In this document: one piece after another, positions 33,855-43,659 of the stretch
Position numbering within the stretch: the first letter of the stretch is position 1
Layout: the number at the start of each line of letters is the position of its first letter
Source: Vigna angularis
Lineage: Eukaryota > Streptophyta > Magnoliopsida > Fabales > Fabaceae
Direction of reading: 5' to 3'
DNA: 64,000 nucleotides
Assembly (NCBI RefSeq): GCF_016808095.1
Contig: NC_068980.1
Location: 15,937,388 to 16,001,387 of the forward strand
Position numbers and translations under genes: made by a program
The notes under the pieces: model-generated
Told to the model about the DNA's origin: nothing
What the model saw: the letters and a program-made list of their open reading frames with translations, nothing else
Databases searched by the model: none

Positions 33855-35797
33855 TCAAGTTCCATCTTTAGTGTTGGTGTTCTTCTTGCTTTCATCACAC
33901 CAACTCATCAATTGCTTCCGGTCCACCTTCTTGACTCTTGTTGAATATGGAGCTTCAATTTCTATCACTCCATTCTCTTTGAAATCTTTCAGAACCCACA
34001 ACTTGTTCTTGAATCTTACCGGTGTGCCATGTTTGAATTGTGCATCCATCAAGTCATCATGAACCATCCTTCCTTTGTCATCTTTTTCTTCTTCCCTAAC
34101 CTGTGACAAGAAACAATATTTACCTTTGATGACCGGCTTTGCAGCGTTAGGGCTAGTCACGGGTGAATCCTTACATGCAGCTTTATGATTAGTCTCCTTC
34201 TCTTGAATCTGTTGCTAAGCTTTGAAGACATTAAAGATCACCTTTTGCTCTCGGTCTTGAAGCACTATCATCCCATCATCCACATTGATGATTACTTTTG
34301 TCGTTTTCATAAATGGCCTTCCAAGAATAATTCGGATCCTTTCATCTTCCTCAATCTCCATCACCACAAAATCCACCAGGAATTTAAGTTTCTCTATACA
34401 AACCACAACATCTTTCGCTACACCATAAGGTTTCTTTGAAGACCCATCCGCCATAAGCAAAGTCACCTTTGTTGACTAGACTTCAAGATCACCAATCCTT
34501 TTGAGCATAGATAAGGGCATCAAATTAATGCTTGACCCTAAATCAATTAAGGCCTTCTTTATATTCTCCTTCCCAATGACGCAAGGAATAGTAAAGCTTC
34601 CTGGATCTTTCACTTTTGGAGGAAGTGGTTTCTTCACAACAATACTGCAATCTTCCTTTTCATCCATAATCTCCTCATCCAAATATCTCTGTTTCGTGAG
34701 GAATTGCTTCATGTGCTTTGCATAAGCAGGAAAGTACTACAGTTCTTCGGTCAAAGGTATAGTAATCTCCAATTACCTGAAGATATCTTTAAAACGCTCA
34801 TATTGTCTCTCTTTCTCTATTTTATCACTCTTCTTAGGATAAGGAAGAAATTTTTCACTTTTCTCAAAATTTTTCTCTCGCCTCTTCTTTTCTTTCTTTT
34901 TTTTCTCAACCTCACCTTTTCTCTCTTCTTTTTCTTCTCTCTTATCTAACTCAACTCTCTCTTTTTTCTCGTCCACCCTCTCATCATGTATACTCACAAT
35001 AGCTTTACACTCTTCCTTAGGGTTAACCTCAGTATTAGCCCCAAAACTCCTGTCAGACATATCTTCCAACTTCTTAGCCAATTGGTCAACCTGTATCTTC
35101 AAATTTCTAATTGCAGCTTCAGTGCTCTTGTGGTTGGAGATAGTCACCTGCATAAATTGTTGAAGAGTGTCATCTAGCTTTATTGATCTCTCATTTAGCG
35201 CAGATACTTGTTCCCATAGTGATGGTTGTTGTTGTGGTCTATTAACTTGTCCTGCTTGTCCATTCTGACCTTGACCCATGCTTGGGCGAGGTTTCCACCC
35301 GTGGTTGTAGTTCCCTTGGTGGTATTGGAAATGATTTTGGAATTGATTGCCCATAAAATTGACATCTTCTAGAGCCTGCACTGGAAAAGTACATTGACCA
35401 TTGATATGGTCACCACCACACAATTCATAGAGTTGTTGTTGAACCTGTGAAACGTTCTTCAGCTCCTTTGGCAACTGAGCGAGTGTCTTTGTCAAATTCT
35501 CCAATTGTTGAGTTATGATTTTATTTTGTGCAAGAAAGGCAGCTTGAGATTGCAATTGTAAGACTCCCTTCTGTTGAGGTGGAGCTCCTCTTTCGCTATG
35601 CATCTCGTTGTCATTAGTACCTATGTTGTCAATCAATTCAAAAGCTTCTTCTAGAGTTTTACACTTGATATTACCTCCAGTTGAGGCATCTAGCATCAAT
35701 TTGGTTTGTGAGCCAAGACCTCCAAGGAAAAGAATGACTATTGTTGCTTCATCAAAGCCATGCGTGGGTGTTTTTCTCAACAAGCTCTTATATCTAT
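33855..35797 (-). pseudogene. gag-protease of element K, 3' two thirds
   Basis: Read right to left: the end of the gag domain (KSLLRKTPTHGFDEATIV), zinc-knuckle variant near 35385-35425, Lys/Glu-rich tract near 34860-34960, protease (ALIDLGSSINLMPLSMLKRI near 34530; ILGRPFMKTTKVIINVDDG near 34290), and the C-terminus ending EDGT at 33855. Frameshifts near 34715-34770 and 34465 and a stop near 34210 break it. The 5' third lies at 37106-37408 and 44960-45284, separated by later insertions. Confidence 0.85.
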
Positions 35798-37105
35798 TGA
35801 TGACAAATTTATGAACACCAAAAAACGGTGCCAAAAACTTGTTTAACCCTCGGCAAGTGTGACCGAATCGTATCAAGTAATAAACTCAGTAAGACCAAGT
35901 ATCGTTCTTCAAAAGGACTCACGGCCTAGTTAGTTATATGATTTGTTGATTATTTAAGACTTGTAAACAAATTCTTGTTGTTTCAAATGCAAAAGACAAT
36001 AATTAAATATGTATGCATGAGTTTGATCAATGGCAAAAAGGAACACAAACACGAAATGAATTATATGGATGAGTATGTTGTTGGGGAAATCAATTTCATC
36101 TTATCCATTCTCATATACTTTTAGGAATTCATCATTCTTTTCATCAATGTTAATGCCACTCTCTAAATCACCTTGCAAGAAAGCCTATCCTTAATTACGA
36201 GTTCATACAATTCCTAGCATCCCTAGTAATTAATTCTGAAGCACAGGAGCTTAAAAACAACCAATCTCATATCCTTATGTCTAGGCGATATTACTTTTGG
36301 GAGAAATTTCCTGGATCTAGATTTTACCGTATGTGTCCATATCACTAAAATCAATAATCATGACATCGAATGAGTTAAACAATGCATGCTTTGAGCAAAG
36401 AGGAAAAACCCTAACTAATGATGAAAGAAAGCATGTATCTCAAATAAGATGTTTAAACACAAATTTCATATATGAGAGTTTCACAAGATTACATTGATTT
36501 CCCAACAACAAGAAAAGTTTAGTTCACCATATTCATGGTGAAACTAGATGAACAATAATGAAAGAATGAAAGATAGAACCCTAGAAAGATGAGAATGTAG
36601 CCTTAGCATCCAAGATCTTCCTCCAAGGGCTGGAAAGGTGTGTGTTTGCTTCGTCTCCAGCCAAAGATACAAACCCTAGGAAGTCCTAAAGCTTATATAT
36701 TATTCACAATATTACAGAAAAGTGGGCCTAAGCCCAAAATACCATCGCTCAGTGGTACTAGCGCAAAGTCCAATCTCCCCTCAACTGCACTTACACCCCT
36801 CAGCGGAGCCAACGTGTGTTACTAAGTGCCGCTCAGCAGTAAACTAGCGCTGAGCGGTACTTACGGTTTTTCTTCTTTTGCACTTTTTGAGTTCTTTTCT
36901 GATTCCATCTCTATCCTTCTTCACTTCTTTCATCAAATTCATCTTAAAACCTGCATAAAACACTTAAATCAAGCATAAACCTGTCCAACTCTCTTATTTC
37001 TGAAAATATGAACAAAAGCATGATTCTAAGCTAGTTTCTAAGTGTTAAAGGTTGCTTTTAGTATCAATTTTAAGCATAAAAGTAATCGTTTTTCAACTGT
37101 TATCA
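35798..37105 (-). mobile_element. Solo LTR (1308 bp) in gag of element K, TSD TCTAT
   Basis: TCTAT lies at 35793-35797 and at 37106-37110. The ends are TGATAACAG and GTCATCA on the minus strand. The last 42 nt (35798-35839) contain a fossil primer word TTTTTGGCACCGTTTTTTGG. Because the duplication borders the fossil, the fossil is truly part of the LTR. Removing the LTR rejoins gag between AWDR and YKSL. CGCTCAGCG boxes lie at 36745-36870. Confidence 0.92.
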
Positions 37106-37408
37106 TCTATCCCATGCTTGACCTAGCGTTTCCTCCATACCTTGCCTGAAAGAGGAAATTTCTTGCTTCCCTTTATTGATTTTAGACTGTGGGAAGTACT
37201 TGTTTAAAAACTTTGAAACCACAACTTCCCAATCAGTAAAGCTATCCTCCAGGAAAGAATTCAACCATAACCTAGCATTGCCTCCTAATGAGAAAGGAAA
37301 CAAACTAAGCTTTATAGCATCATCCGGCACACCATTGATCTTCACAGTGTAGCAAATCTCGTTGAATATGGTTAGATGTTCATATGGACTTTCATGTGAC
37401 AGTCCACT
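37106..37408 (-). pseudogene. gag of element K, middle piece
   Basis: Gag domain segment GLSHESPYEHLTIFNEICYT to LGQAWDR, open throughout. It is bounded on the left by the solo LTR and on the right by element L. Confidence 0.85.
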
Positions 37409-38708
37409 TGATGGACAATTTTGTAAGCACCAAAATATGATGTCACAAACTTGTTTCACAATCGGCAAGTATGACCGAATCGTTCAAGTAATAAACTTTG
37501 TAAGACCAAGTATCGTTCTTCCCAAAGGACTCACGGCCTAGTTTAGTTGTGTGGTTTGTTGATTAGCTAAGACTTACAAACGAAATAATTGGATTATATT
37601 ATGCAAGACGAAAACTAAACATGTATGCATGAATTGATCAATGGCAAAGACAAAAGATAAACACTTTCAATGGATTATATGAATGAATATGTTGTTGGGG
37701 GTCAATTTCATCTCATCCACTCCCATACATTTTAGGAATTCAACATTCAAATCATCATTGTTAATGCCACTCTCTAAAGTACCATTCTAGATGGCTTCTC
37801 CCTAATCAAATAGTTCATACAATTCCTAACATTCCTAATGATTAGTTCATGAGTGCAGGAGCTTAACGACAACCAATATAATATTGTCAGTATAATATTG
37901 GGAGAAATTCCCCGGATCTAGACTTCCCCGTACGTGTCTGTATCGACAAAACCAATAATCATGCAATAGAATGAGTTAAACAATGCAAGCATTAAGCAAA
38001 GAGGAAAAACCCTAACTAATGATGAAAGAAAGCATAAGTCTTAGATTAAGATGCAAGCATAAATTCCATATATGAGAGCTTCAAGAGATTACATTGATTC
38101 CCCAACAAACATACAAGGTTTAGTTCACCATATTCATGGTGAACCTAGATGAACAATAATGAAAGAATGAAAGAATAAACCCAATAAAGGTGAAGAGGTA
38201 GCCTGAGCATCCAAGATCCTCCTTCAAAGGGGTGGAAGAGAGAGTGTTTGCCTCGTTTCTGCCAAAGATACTTAACCCTAGGACGTGCAAGTCCTTATAT
38301 ACTATTCAAGAGTTACAAAAGATTACAAAAGCCCAAGCCCAAAAAGTGCCGCTCAGCGGTGAGTGCGCATCACGTCTCTTCCCCTCAGCGGCCATTTTGC
38401 CCCTCAGCGTGACTCCCGCAACCTCCTGAGTGCCGCTCAGCGGTAAAATGCCGTTGAGCGGTGCCTTCGACTTCTCTTTTTGCACTCTTTGCTTCCTTTT
38501 ATAATTCCACTTCTCTCCTTCTTTACTTCTTTCACTAAATTCACCTCAAAACCTGCACAAAAACACTCAAATCAAGCATAAACCTGTCCAGCTCTCTTAT
38601 TTCTAAAAATATAGATAAAAGCATTGATTTCAAGCTAGTTTCTAAGTCTAAAGGTTGCTTTTAGTATCAATTTTAAGCATGAAAATAACAGTTTTTCAAC
38701 TGTTATCA
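37409..38708 (-). repeat. 3' LTR of element L
   Basis: Runs TGATAACAG to TCCATCA on the minus strand. The terminal 43 nt are present in this 3' LTR as in the 5' LTR, so they belong to the LTR. CCGCTCAGCGG-type boxes lie near 38346-38462. Confidence 0.93.
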
Positions 38709-39933
38709 CAACCCCAAACTTAGAACTTTGCTTGTCCTCAAGCAAACAAAATGTAACTCAATCTCCAACCAATTCATATGATGGTTCACTCATTCAAAAA
38801 TTCTCTTTTCAAGATAAGTAACAACTTCACTCAAACTTATGACCAAGAGTTCAATCAAGATGTGCACATGCTTTTAGTGATCACAAAGTCATTTAGATTC
38901 CAACAAATGCTATTTTTCATGAATGATCAATCAATTAAGCATGGATGTTCATGTGCTTATGGAATATTTCCTCACTAGATAAAGTGTTTCACTCATCACA
39001 CAAGTGTATAAGAGGTAAAGTGTTTCACTCATTCACTCCACTATCACAATGTCACATGAATCAACTTTGCCTTTCATTTTACCACAATCAAAACAATCAC
39101 AAGCATGCATCATCAAAAGGACTTTTCACTGGCTTATAATGTGGCTGGGCTAACAAGAAAATTGGTTTTTCTGGATCACAAAATCCTTGAGTTAAGAGAA
39201 TCATCACAACACAATTTTTCTTATTCATTCCCAACTTTCTTTTGCCTTTGCTTTTGCATTGAGCTTTACTTCTTTTTCTTTTGTTTTCTTTTTCTTACTT
39301 TTTAGCTCTTAGCTCAATGCTTTTCATATTTTCCCAACAACCCCAAACTTGAACATTTAACAATACCACACAAGATCTTCTACTTAACTCAAGGTAAAGA
39401 TTTTCAATCAAGGGTTTTCAGTGTATGTTCAAGGCTAAGGGTTCAAAGGATAGAACACAAAGTGTTCTCTTTTAGTGGGCTAACTTTATGAATTTGGCCA
39501 ATAAAAAGGGTTCCAACAAACGGCCTTGATCATATGATGCAAAACAAGCAATTGATTCAATCATAGAAAACCTGGGCAAAATCATTCATGCTTTCAAAGT
39601 AATAGCATTCAATAACAAAAACTCTGGAGCTCAAAACCTCACATATAAGCTCATTCACATTTGACATACACATCCTGCTTAATCTCACAATCACAATCAT
39701 GATATCCTGCATTTGTTCACAAAGCTTGTGAATCACCTGTATAAGCATTTAATGTGCACATCATCTCAACATCAATCAATCAATAAGCATCATCAAGCAT
39801 TACTTATCAAACAATCACAGTTAATAGCAAACCATCACACAAACCAGGTTTCCAACAGAGTACATCAAACCCTAATCTAAAAAACAAAAACAAATGAGTT
39901 CAGAAAACTTAAACCACAAAAGCATAATCATTT
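38709..39933 (-). other. 3' non-coding region of element L
   Basis: Polypurine tract at the LTR border, then about 1.2 kb without a credible gene. It is conserved with elements K and M. Short open frames here are not conserved. Confidence 0.75.
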
Positions 39934-39959
39934 GATAGCATTCATCAGTAAATGCTATC
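39934..39959 (-). other. TACTGATG-loop hairpin after ORF2, element L (perfect 9-bp stem)
   Basis: Sense: GATAGCATT, loop TACTGATG, AATGCTATC. All nine pairs are Watson-Crick. In element K the equivalent stem is GATAACATC/GATGCTATC, and in M GATAGCATT/GATGCTATC. Confidence 0.85.
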
Positions 39960-40048
39960 TCAGCTCCTCATCAGTCTGAGCTGTCCTCTGTATCTTCCTC
40001 TTCTTGGATCTTCTAGTCTTGATTCTTTTTGCCCGATGAGGAGGCCAT
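39960..40048 (-). pseudogene. ORF2 stub of element L
   Basis: The ATG at 40046-40048 follows a candidate splice acceptor (TTTGATGCAG). It opens MASSSGKKNQD, then TAG, then an acidic tail ending in tandem TGA TGA. Compared with F and K, the whole conserved domain is deleted and only the basic start and acidic end remain. The hairpin at 39934 follows. Confidence 0.6.
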
Positions 40049-40299
40049 CCCTGCATCAAACATAATTCACAAAACCAAAAGATACATTGTTAAGCATTAG
40101 TAAACCACAATGAAGAAATCAGCCCCTTCAATGATGCTCTCTCCCAACCCCAAACTTAGATGGAAAACTAGTGAAAAAGTGAGTGAAAGAGAGATTTTCT
40201 AAAGAGGGAAGAGTGAAAAGATGTGGAAAACCTAAGAGAATGTGTGTGGAAGTGTTTGTGCAGAGAGAAGCCAGAAAATAAACCCTAAAACACAGCTTG

Positions 40300-40395
40300 G
40301 GGTATAAAAATACCCTAATGGGCTCGGGTCCCGCTAAGGGGAACTTAAGCCCATCTGCGATAGTACCGCTCAGCGGTAATTGCCGCTCAGCGGCA
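40300..40395 (-). promoter_or_regulatory. U3-like internal module of element L
   Basis: Sense order: GCCGCTGAGCGGC (40382-40394), TACCGCTGAGCGGTA (40364-40378), a GGGCTT motif, then a TATA-like GGTATTTTTATACC (40301-40314). In the LTR the same box type precedes GGGCTTGGGC and AGTATATAAGG. The order and spacing are alike. Promoter activity for ORF2 is inference. Confidence 0.45.
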
Positions 40396-40534
40396 CTTTC
40401 GTGAAGTGCTCCCCTCTTTCTTTTCTTGACCTACGTGCCTTCCCTACATGTCCCTCATAGGTTCCCTGCAATTCAATGTTAAAAATGCTTATGCAAATCC
40501 TAACTAAAATAAACAAACAAAAATATTCAATCAA

Positions 40535-40582
40535 CTGGGTTGCCTCCCAGGTAGCGCTTGTTTAACGTCACGAGCCTGACCC
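40535..40582 (-). other. Conserved post-gag module, distal copy, element L
   Basis: Sense: GGGTCAGGCTCGTGACG, AAACAAGCGCTACC, hairpin CTGGGAGGCAACCCAG (40535-40550). Confidence 0.88.
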
Positions 40583-40592
40583 AAAGTCCACC

Positions 40593-40730
40593 AACACCCA
40601 TCAGTAGGTGTTTCAAACTTACCAACACCCATCAGTAGGTGTTACAGACTTACCAACACCCATCAGTAGGTGTTACAAACTTAGTATCCTTCAGTAGATA
40701 CTTAACCACCTGGCATCCTTCAGTAGATGC
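40593..40730 (-). other. TACTGATG hairpin array, element L (five perfect hairpins)
   Basis: Three tandem 31-bp units hold AACACC/GGTGTT stems (40593-40612, 40624-40643, 40655-40674). They are followed by AGTATC/GATACT (40683-40702) and GCATC/GATGC (40713-40730). Every loop is 8 nt, TACTGATG or TACTGAAG in sense. Stem sequence differs between hairpins while pairing is kept. Confidence 0.88.
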
Positions 40731-40798
40731 TAAATTCAACAAAATAATGTCCAGAATAAAGTCCACAACCAAAATCAAAATCAAAAGTTTGTCAATCA

Positions 40799-40847
40799 CT
40801 GGGTTGCCTCCCAGCAAGCGCTCTTTTAACGTCATTAGCTTGACCCA
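40799..40847 (-). other. Conserved post-gag module, proximal copy, element L
   Basis: Sense: GGGTCAAGCTAATGACG, AAAAGAGCGCTTG, hairpin CTGGGAGGCAACCCAG (40799-40814). It lies a few nt after the gag-protease stop. Confidence 0.88.
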
Positions 40848-40854
40848 ATAAAGT

Positions 40855-43290
40855 TCACGTTCCATCTTCTGTATAGTTGATGTAGTTTTTCCACCAACTT
40901 CTCAACTGCTTCCTTTGGACTGTTTTGGTTCTTCTAGAATATGGAGACTCTATCTCTATCATCTCCTTTTCTTTGAAGCCCTTCACAACCCATAACTTGT
41001 TCTTGATTCTTACTGGTGTGCCAAGTTGGAGTCTTCTTTTCTTCCAGTCTCTAAGAATTCCTTCTCCTCTTCCAATCTCCTCTTCCTTGGGTACCTGAAA
41101 CAACAAACAATGGTTACCTGAAACCTCAAGATCTTCATCTTTATGTCTAGTCATGGGTGCATCTCGAAATGCAGCTTTATAACTAGCCTCTTCCTCCTTT
41201 GCTTGCGTTTCATCCTTCAAGACATCCACCACCACTCTCTCCTCTCTATCCTGAAGCACTACTATTCCTTCATGTACATCAATGATGGCCCTGGCCGTTT
41301 TCATAAACGGTCTTCCAAGTATGATAGGTATCTTCTCGGTCTCCATTTTCATCACCACAAAGTCTGCTAAAAACTGAAGTTTGCCAACACAAACTATAAT
41401 GTCCTCAGCAATCCCACATGGCTCCTTTGAAGATTCATCGGCCATTACTAGATTAACCTTTACAGGTTTCACTTTAACATTGCCAATTTGCTCCAGTAAA
41501 GAATAAGGTATCAAGTTAACACTTGAACCTAAATCAAGGAGAGCTTTCTTCACCTTTTTCTTCCCTATAGTACAAGGGATAGAAAAACTACCTGGATCTG
41601 GTGCTTTAGGAGGGAATGACTCTTTCTTAACAGTTATACACTTTTCTTCCTCAACATCTCTACGTCTCTTCTTTGTAGAAGTTCCTTCATCTGATTTTGT
41701 GTATACTGAAATTTTCTGTAGAATTTGTTCCCAAGGTGCGTCATTATCCACCATTCTGAATAACTCTGTGAAGTCCATTTGATTCTCTTGCTTTGTTGTA
41801 AAAGGAAAAGTGTTCTTTCTTTCTACTTCTCTTCTTTCTTCTGTTTCGTCTTCTTCTAACTCAATTATCTCTTCATTAATGCTCTTTACCACTTTGCACT
41901 CTTCTCTGGGGTTAACCTCAGTATTAGCCCCAAAATTTCTATTTGGCCTTTCTTCCAATTGCTTGGTAATCTGACCCATTTGAATCTCCCAATTCTTTAT
42001 AGCAGCTTCAGTGCTCTTTTGAGAAGATTCTGTTTTCTGTATGAATTGATTAAGAGTTTCTTCCAACCTTGTTTGCCTTTCATTAAGCATAGATAACTGT
42101 TGCCACAAGGTTGGTTGCTGCTGCTGCTTGTTATGTTGATTAGCTTGCCCAGTTTGTCCTTGGCCAATGCTTGGATGTGGTTTCCACCCTTGATTGTAAT
42201 TCCCTTGACGGTATGGAAATTGATTAGCCATGAAATTAACATCCTCCACGACTTCCACTGGAAAAGCACACTGACCATTGACATGATCACCTCCACATAA
42301 TTCGCATAACTGGGTTTGTACCTGTGCAGCAGATTTCAACTCTTTAGGTAATTGAGCCAAAGTTTTAGTCAGAGTCTCCAGCTGTTGAGTTAGAATTTTG
42401 TTCTGAGCTAGCAAGGCATCATGTGTTTGTAATTGCAGAACCCCTCTTTGTTGCATAGGGGCTCCTCTCTCACTGTGTAGCTCATTGTCACTAGTAGCCA
42501 TGTTTTCTATAATTTCAGTTGCTTCCTCTGGAGTCTTCCATTTGATATTGCCTCCTGCTGAGGCATTCAGCATCATCTTGGTTTGTGAACCAAGCCCTCC
42601 AAGGAAAGTTAAGACTACTTCTTGATCTTCAAAACCATGCGTGGGAGTTTTACGTAACAAGCTTTTATACCTGTCCCATGCATGCCCCAGTGATTCTTCC
42701 ATGCCCTGCTTGAATGATGTAATCTCTTGCTTGCCTTTGGTTACCTTAGATTGTGGAAAGTACTTGTTTAAAAATTTTGTGACCACTGCTTCCCACTCTG
42801 TGAAACTTTCTTCTGGAAAAGAGTTTAACCAAAGCTTAGCATTGCCCCCCAATGAGAAGGGAAACAAGCTAAGTTTGATAGCTTCGTCTGGCACTCCATT
42901 AATCTTGACCGTGTTGCAGATCTCATTGAAAGTTGTAAGGTGCTCATATGGGCTTTCATGAGACAACCCATTAAATTGATTACTCTTCACCAGTTGAATT
43001 AATGCTGGCTTGACCTCCATGTTGGCTGCATTGACTCTGGGTCTTGCTATGCTGTTAAAGTGTTGAGGTCCAGCAATATTAGTGTAATCTGCAAGAGTTC
43101 TTCTAGCATTGTTATTCTCCATACTTCTTGTGCTGTAAACAGAACCTTGTGGTGATGATTGGAGGAGAGTTTCTGGAGAAGGGAAAAGTTCTCTGGACGT
43201 TCTGATTCTTCTCCTCCTTCTACTCTCTTCTAGACCTTCAAAAAGTGGTTCTGTTGTTTTCTTACTCCTAGTTCGAATTGCTTCCTGCAT
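40855..43290 (-). CDS. gag-pro: Gag-protease polyprotein of element L, intact
   Basis: 811 codons from the ATG at 43288-43290 (two upstream codons are open but lack ATG) to the stop at 40855. It should make the particle protein and its protease. Residues about 10-40 are Arg-rich. The gag domain covers about 100-250 (LWLNSFPEESFTEWEAV, FLNKYFPQSKV, AWDRYKSLLRKTPTHGF). A zinc-knuckle variant CX2CX3HX4C (CELCGGDHVNGQC) sits near 330-343. The middle is Glu/Lys-rich. The retropepsin-like domain starts near 580 with LLDLGSSVNLIP (DLG as in Athila types) and ends near IILGRPFMKTA. The C-terminus is basic, ending EDGT. It is the only intact Ty3 ORF here. Confidence 0.93.
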   Translation of the reverse strand: MQEAIRTRSKKTTEPLFEGLEESRRRRRIRTSRELFPSPETLLQSSPQGSVYSTRSMENNNARRTLADYTNIAGPQHFNSIARPRVNAANMEVKPALIQLVKSNQFNGLSHESPYEHLTTFNEICNTVKINGVPDEAIKLSLFPFSLGGNAKLWLNSFPEESFTEWEAVVTKFLNKYFPQSKVTKGKQEITSFKQGMEESLGHAWDRYKSLLRKTPTHGFEDQEVVLTFLGGLGSQTKMMLNASAGGNIKWKTPEEATEIIENMATSDNELHSERGAPMQQRGVLQLQTHDALLAQNKILTQQLETLTKTLAQLPKELKSAAQVQTQLCELCGGDHVNGQCAFPVEVVEDVNFMANQFPYRQGNYNQGWKPHPSIGQGQTGQANQHNKQQQQPTLWQQLSMLNERQTRLEETLNQFIQKTESSQKSTEAAIKNWEIQMGQITKQLEERPNRNFGANTEVNPREECKVVKSINEEIIELEEDETEERREVERKNTFPFTTKQENQMDFTELFRMVDNDAPWEQILQKISVYTKSDEGTSTKKRRRDVEEEKCITVKKESFPPKAPDPGSFSIPCTIGKKKVKKALLDLGSSVNLIPYSLLEQIGNVKVKPVKVNLVMADESSKEPCGIAEDIIVCVGKLQFLADFVVMKMETEKIPIILGRPFMKTARAIIDVHEGIVVLQDREERVVVDVLKDETQAKEEEASYKAAFRDAPMTRHKDEDLEVSGNHCLLFQVPKEEEIGRGEGILRDWKKRRLQLGTPVRIKNKLWVVKGFKEKEMIEIESPYSRRTKTVQRKQLRSWWKNYINYTEDGT

Positions 43291-43296
43291 ACACAA

Positions 43297-43659
43297 GAAA
43301 ACAAAACCCTAGAAAAGATTTGTTAGCACAAAAAGATATAGAAGAAGATATAAATTCAGAAGATAAAAAGATTTAGAAGATAGAATAAAATAAAACCTAA
43401 TCTAAAAAAAATAAAATCTAATCTAATCTAAAAGATAGAATAAAATCTAACCTAACCTAATAAAATAAAATAAGATCTAATCTAATATAAAAAGATAAAA
43501 TAAAATAAAATCTAATCTAACAGAAAAATAAAATAATATAAAATAAAATAAAATAAAAACAGAAAAAATAAAAACAGAAATTCAAAAAGTCAAAGATAAT
43601 CAATAATCACACAAATTAACCAGTTAAACCACGAGTCCCCGGCAACGGCGCCAAAAACT
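43297..43659 (-). other. 5' leader and primer-binding site of element L
   Basis: The primer word AGTTTTTGGCGCCGTTGCC begins right at the LTR border (43659 leftwards). An A/T-rich leader with TCTAATCTAA-like repetition follows on the displayed strand. In element K the same leader holds AAAAGATA repeats (45325-45390). Confidence 0.85.
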
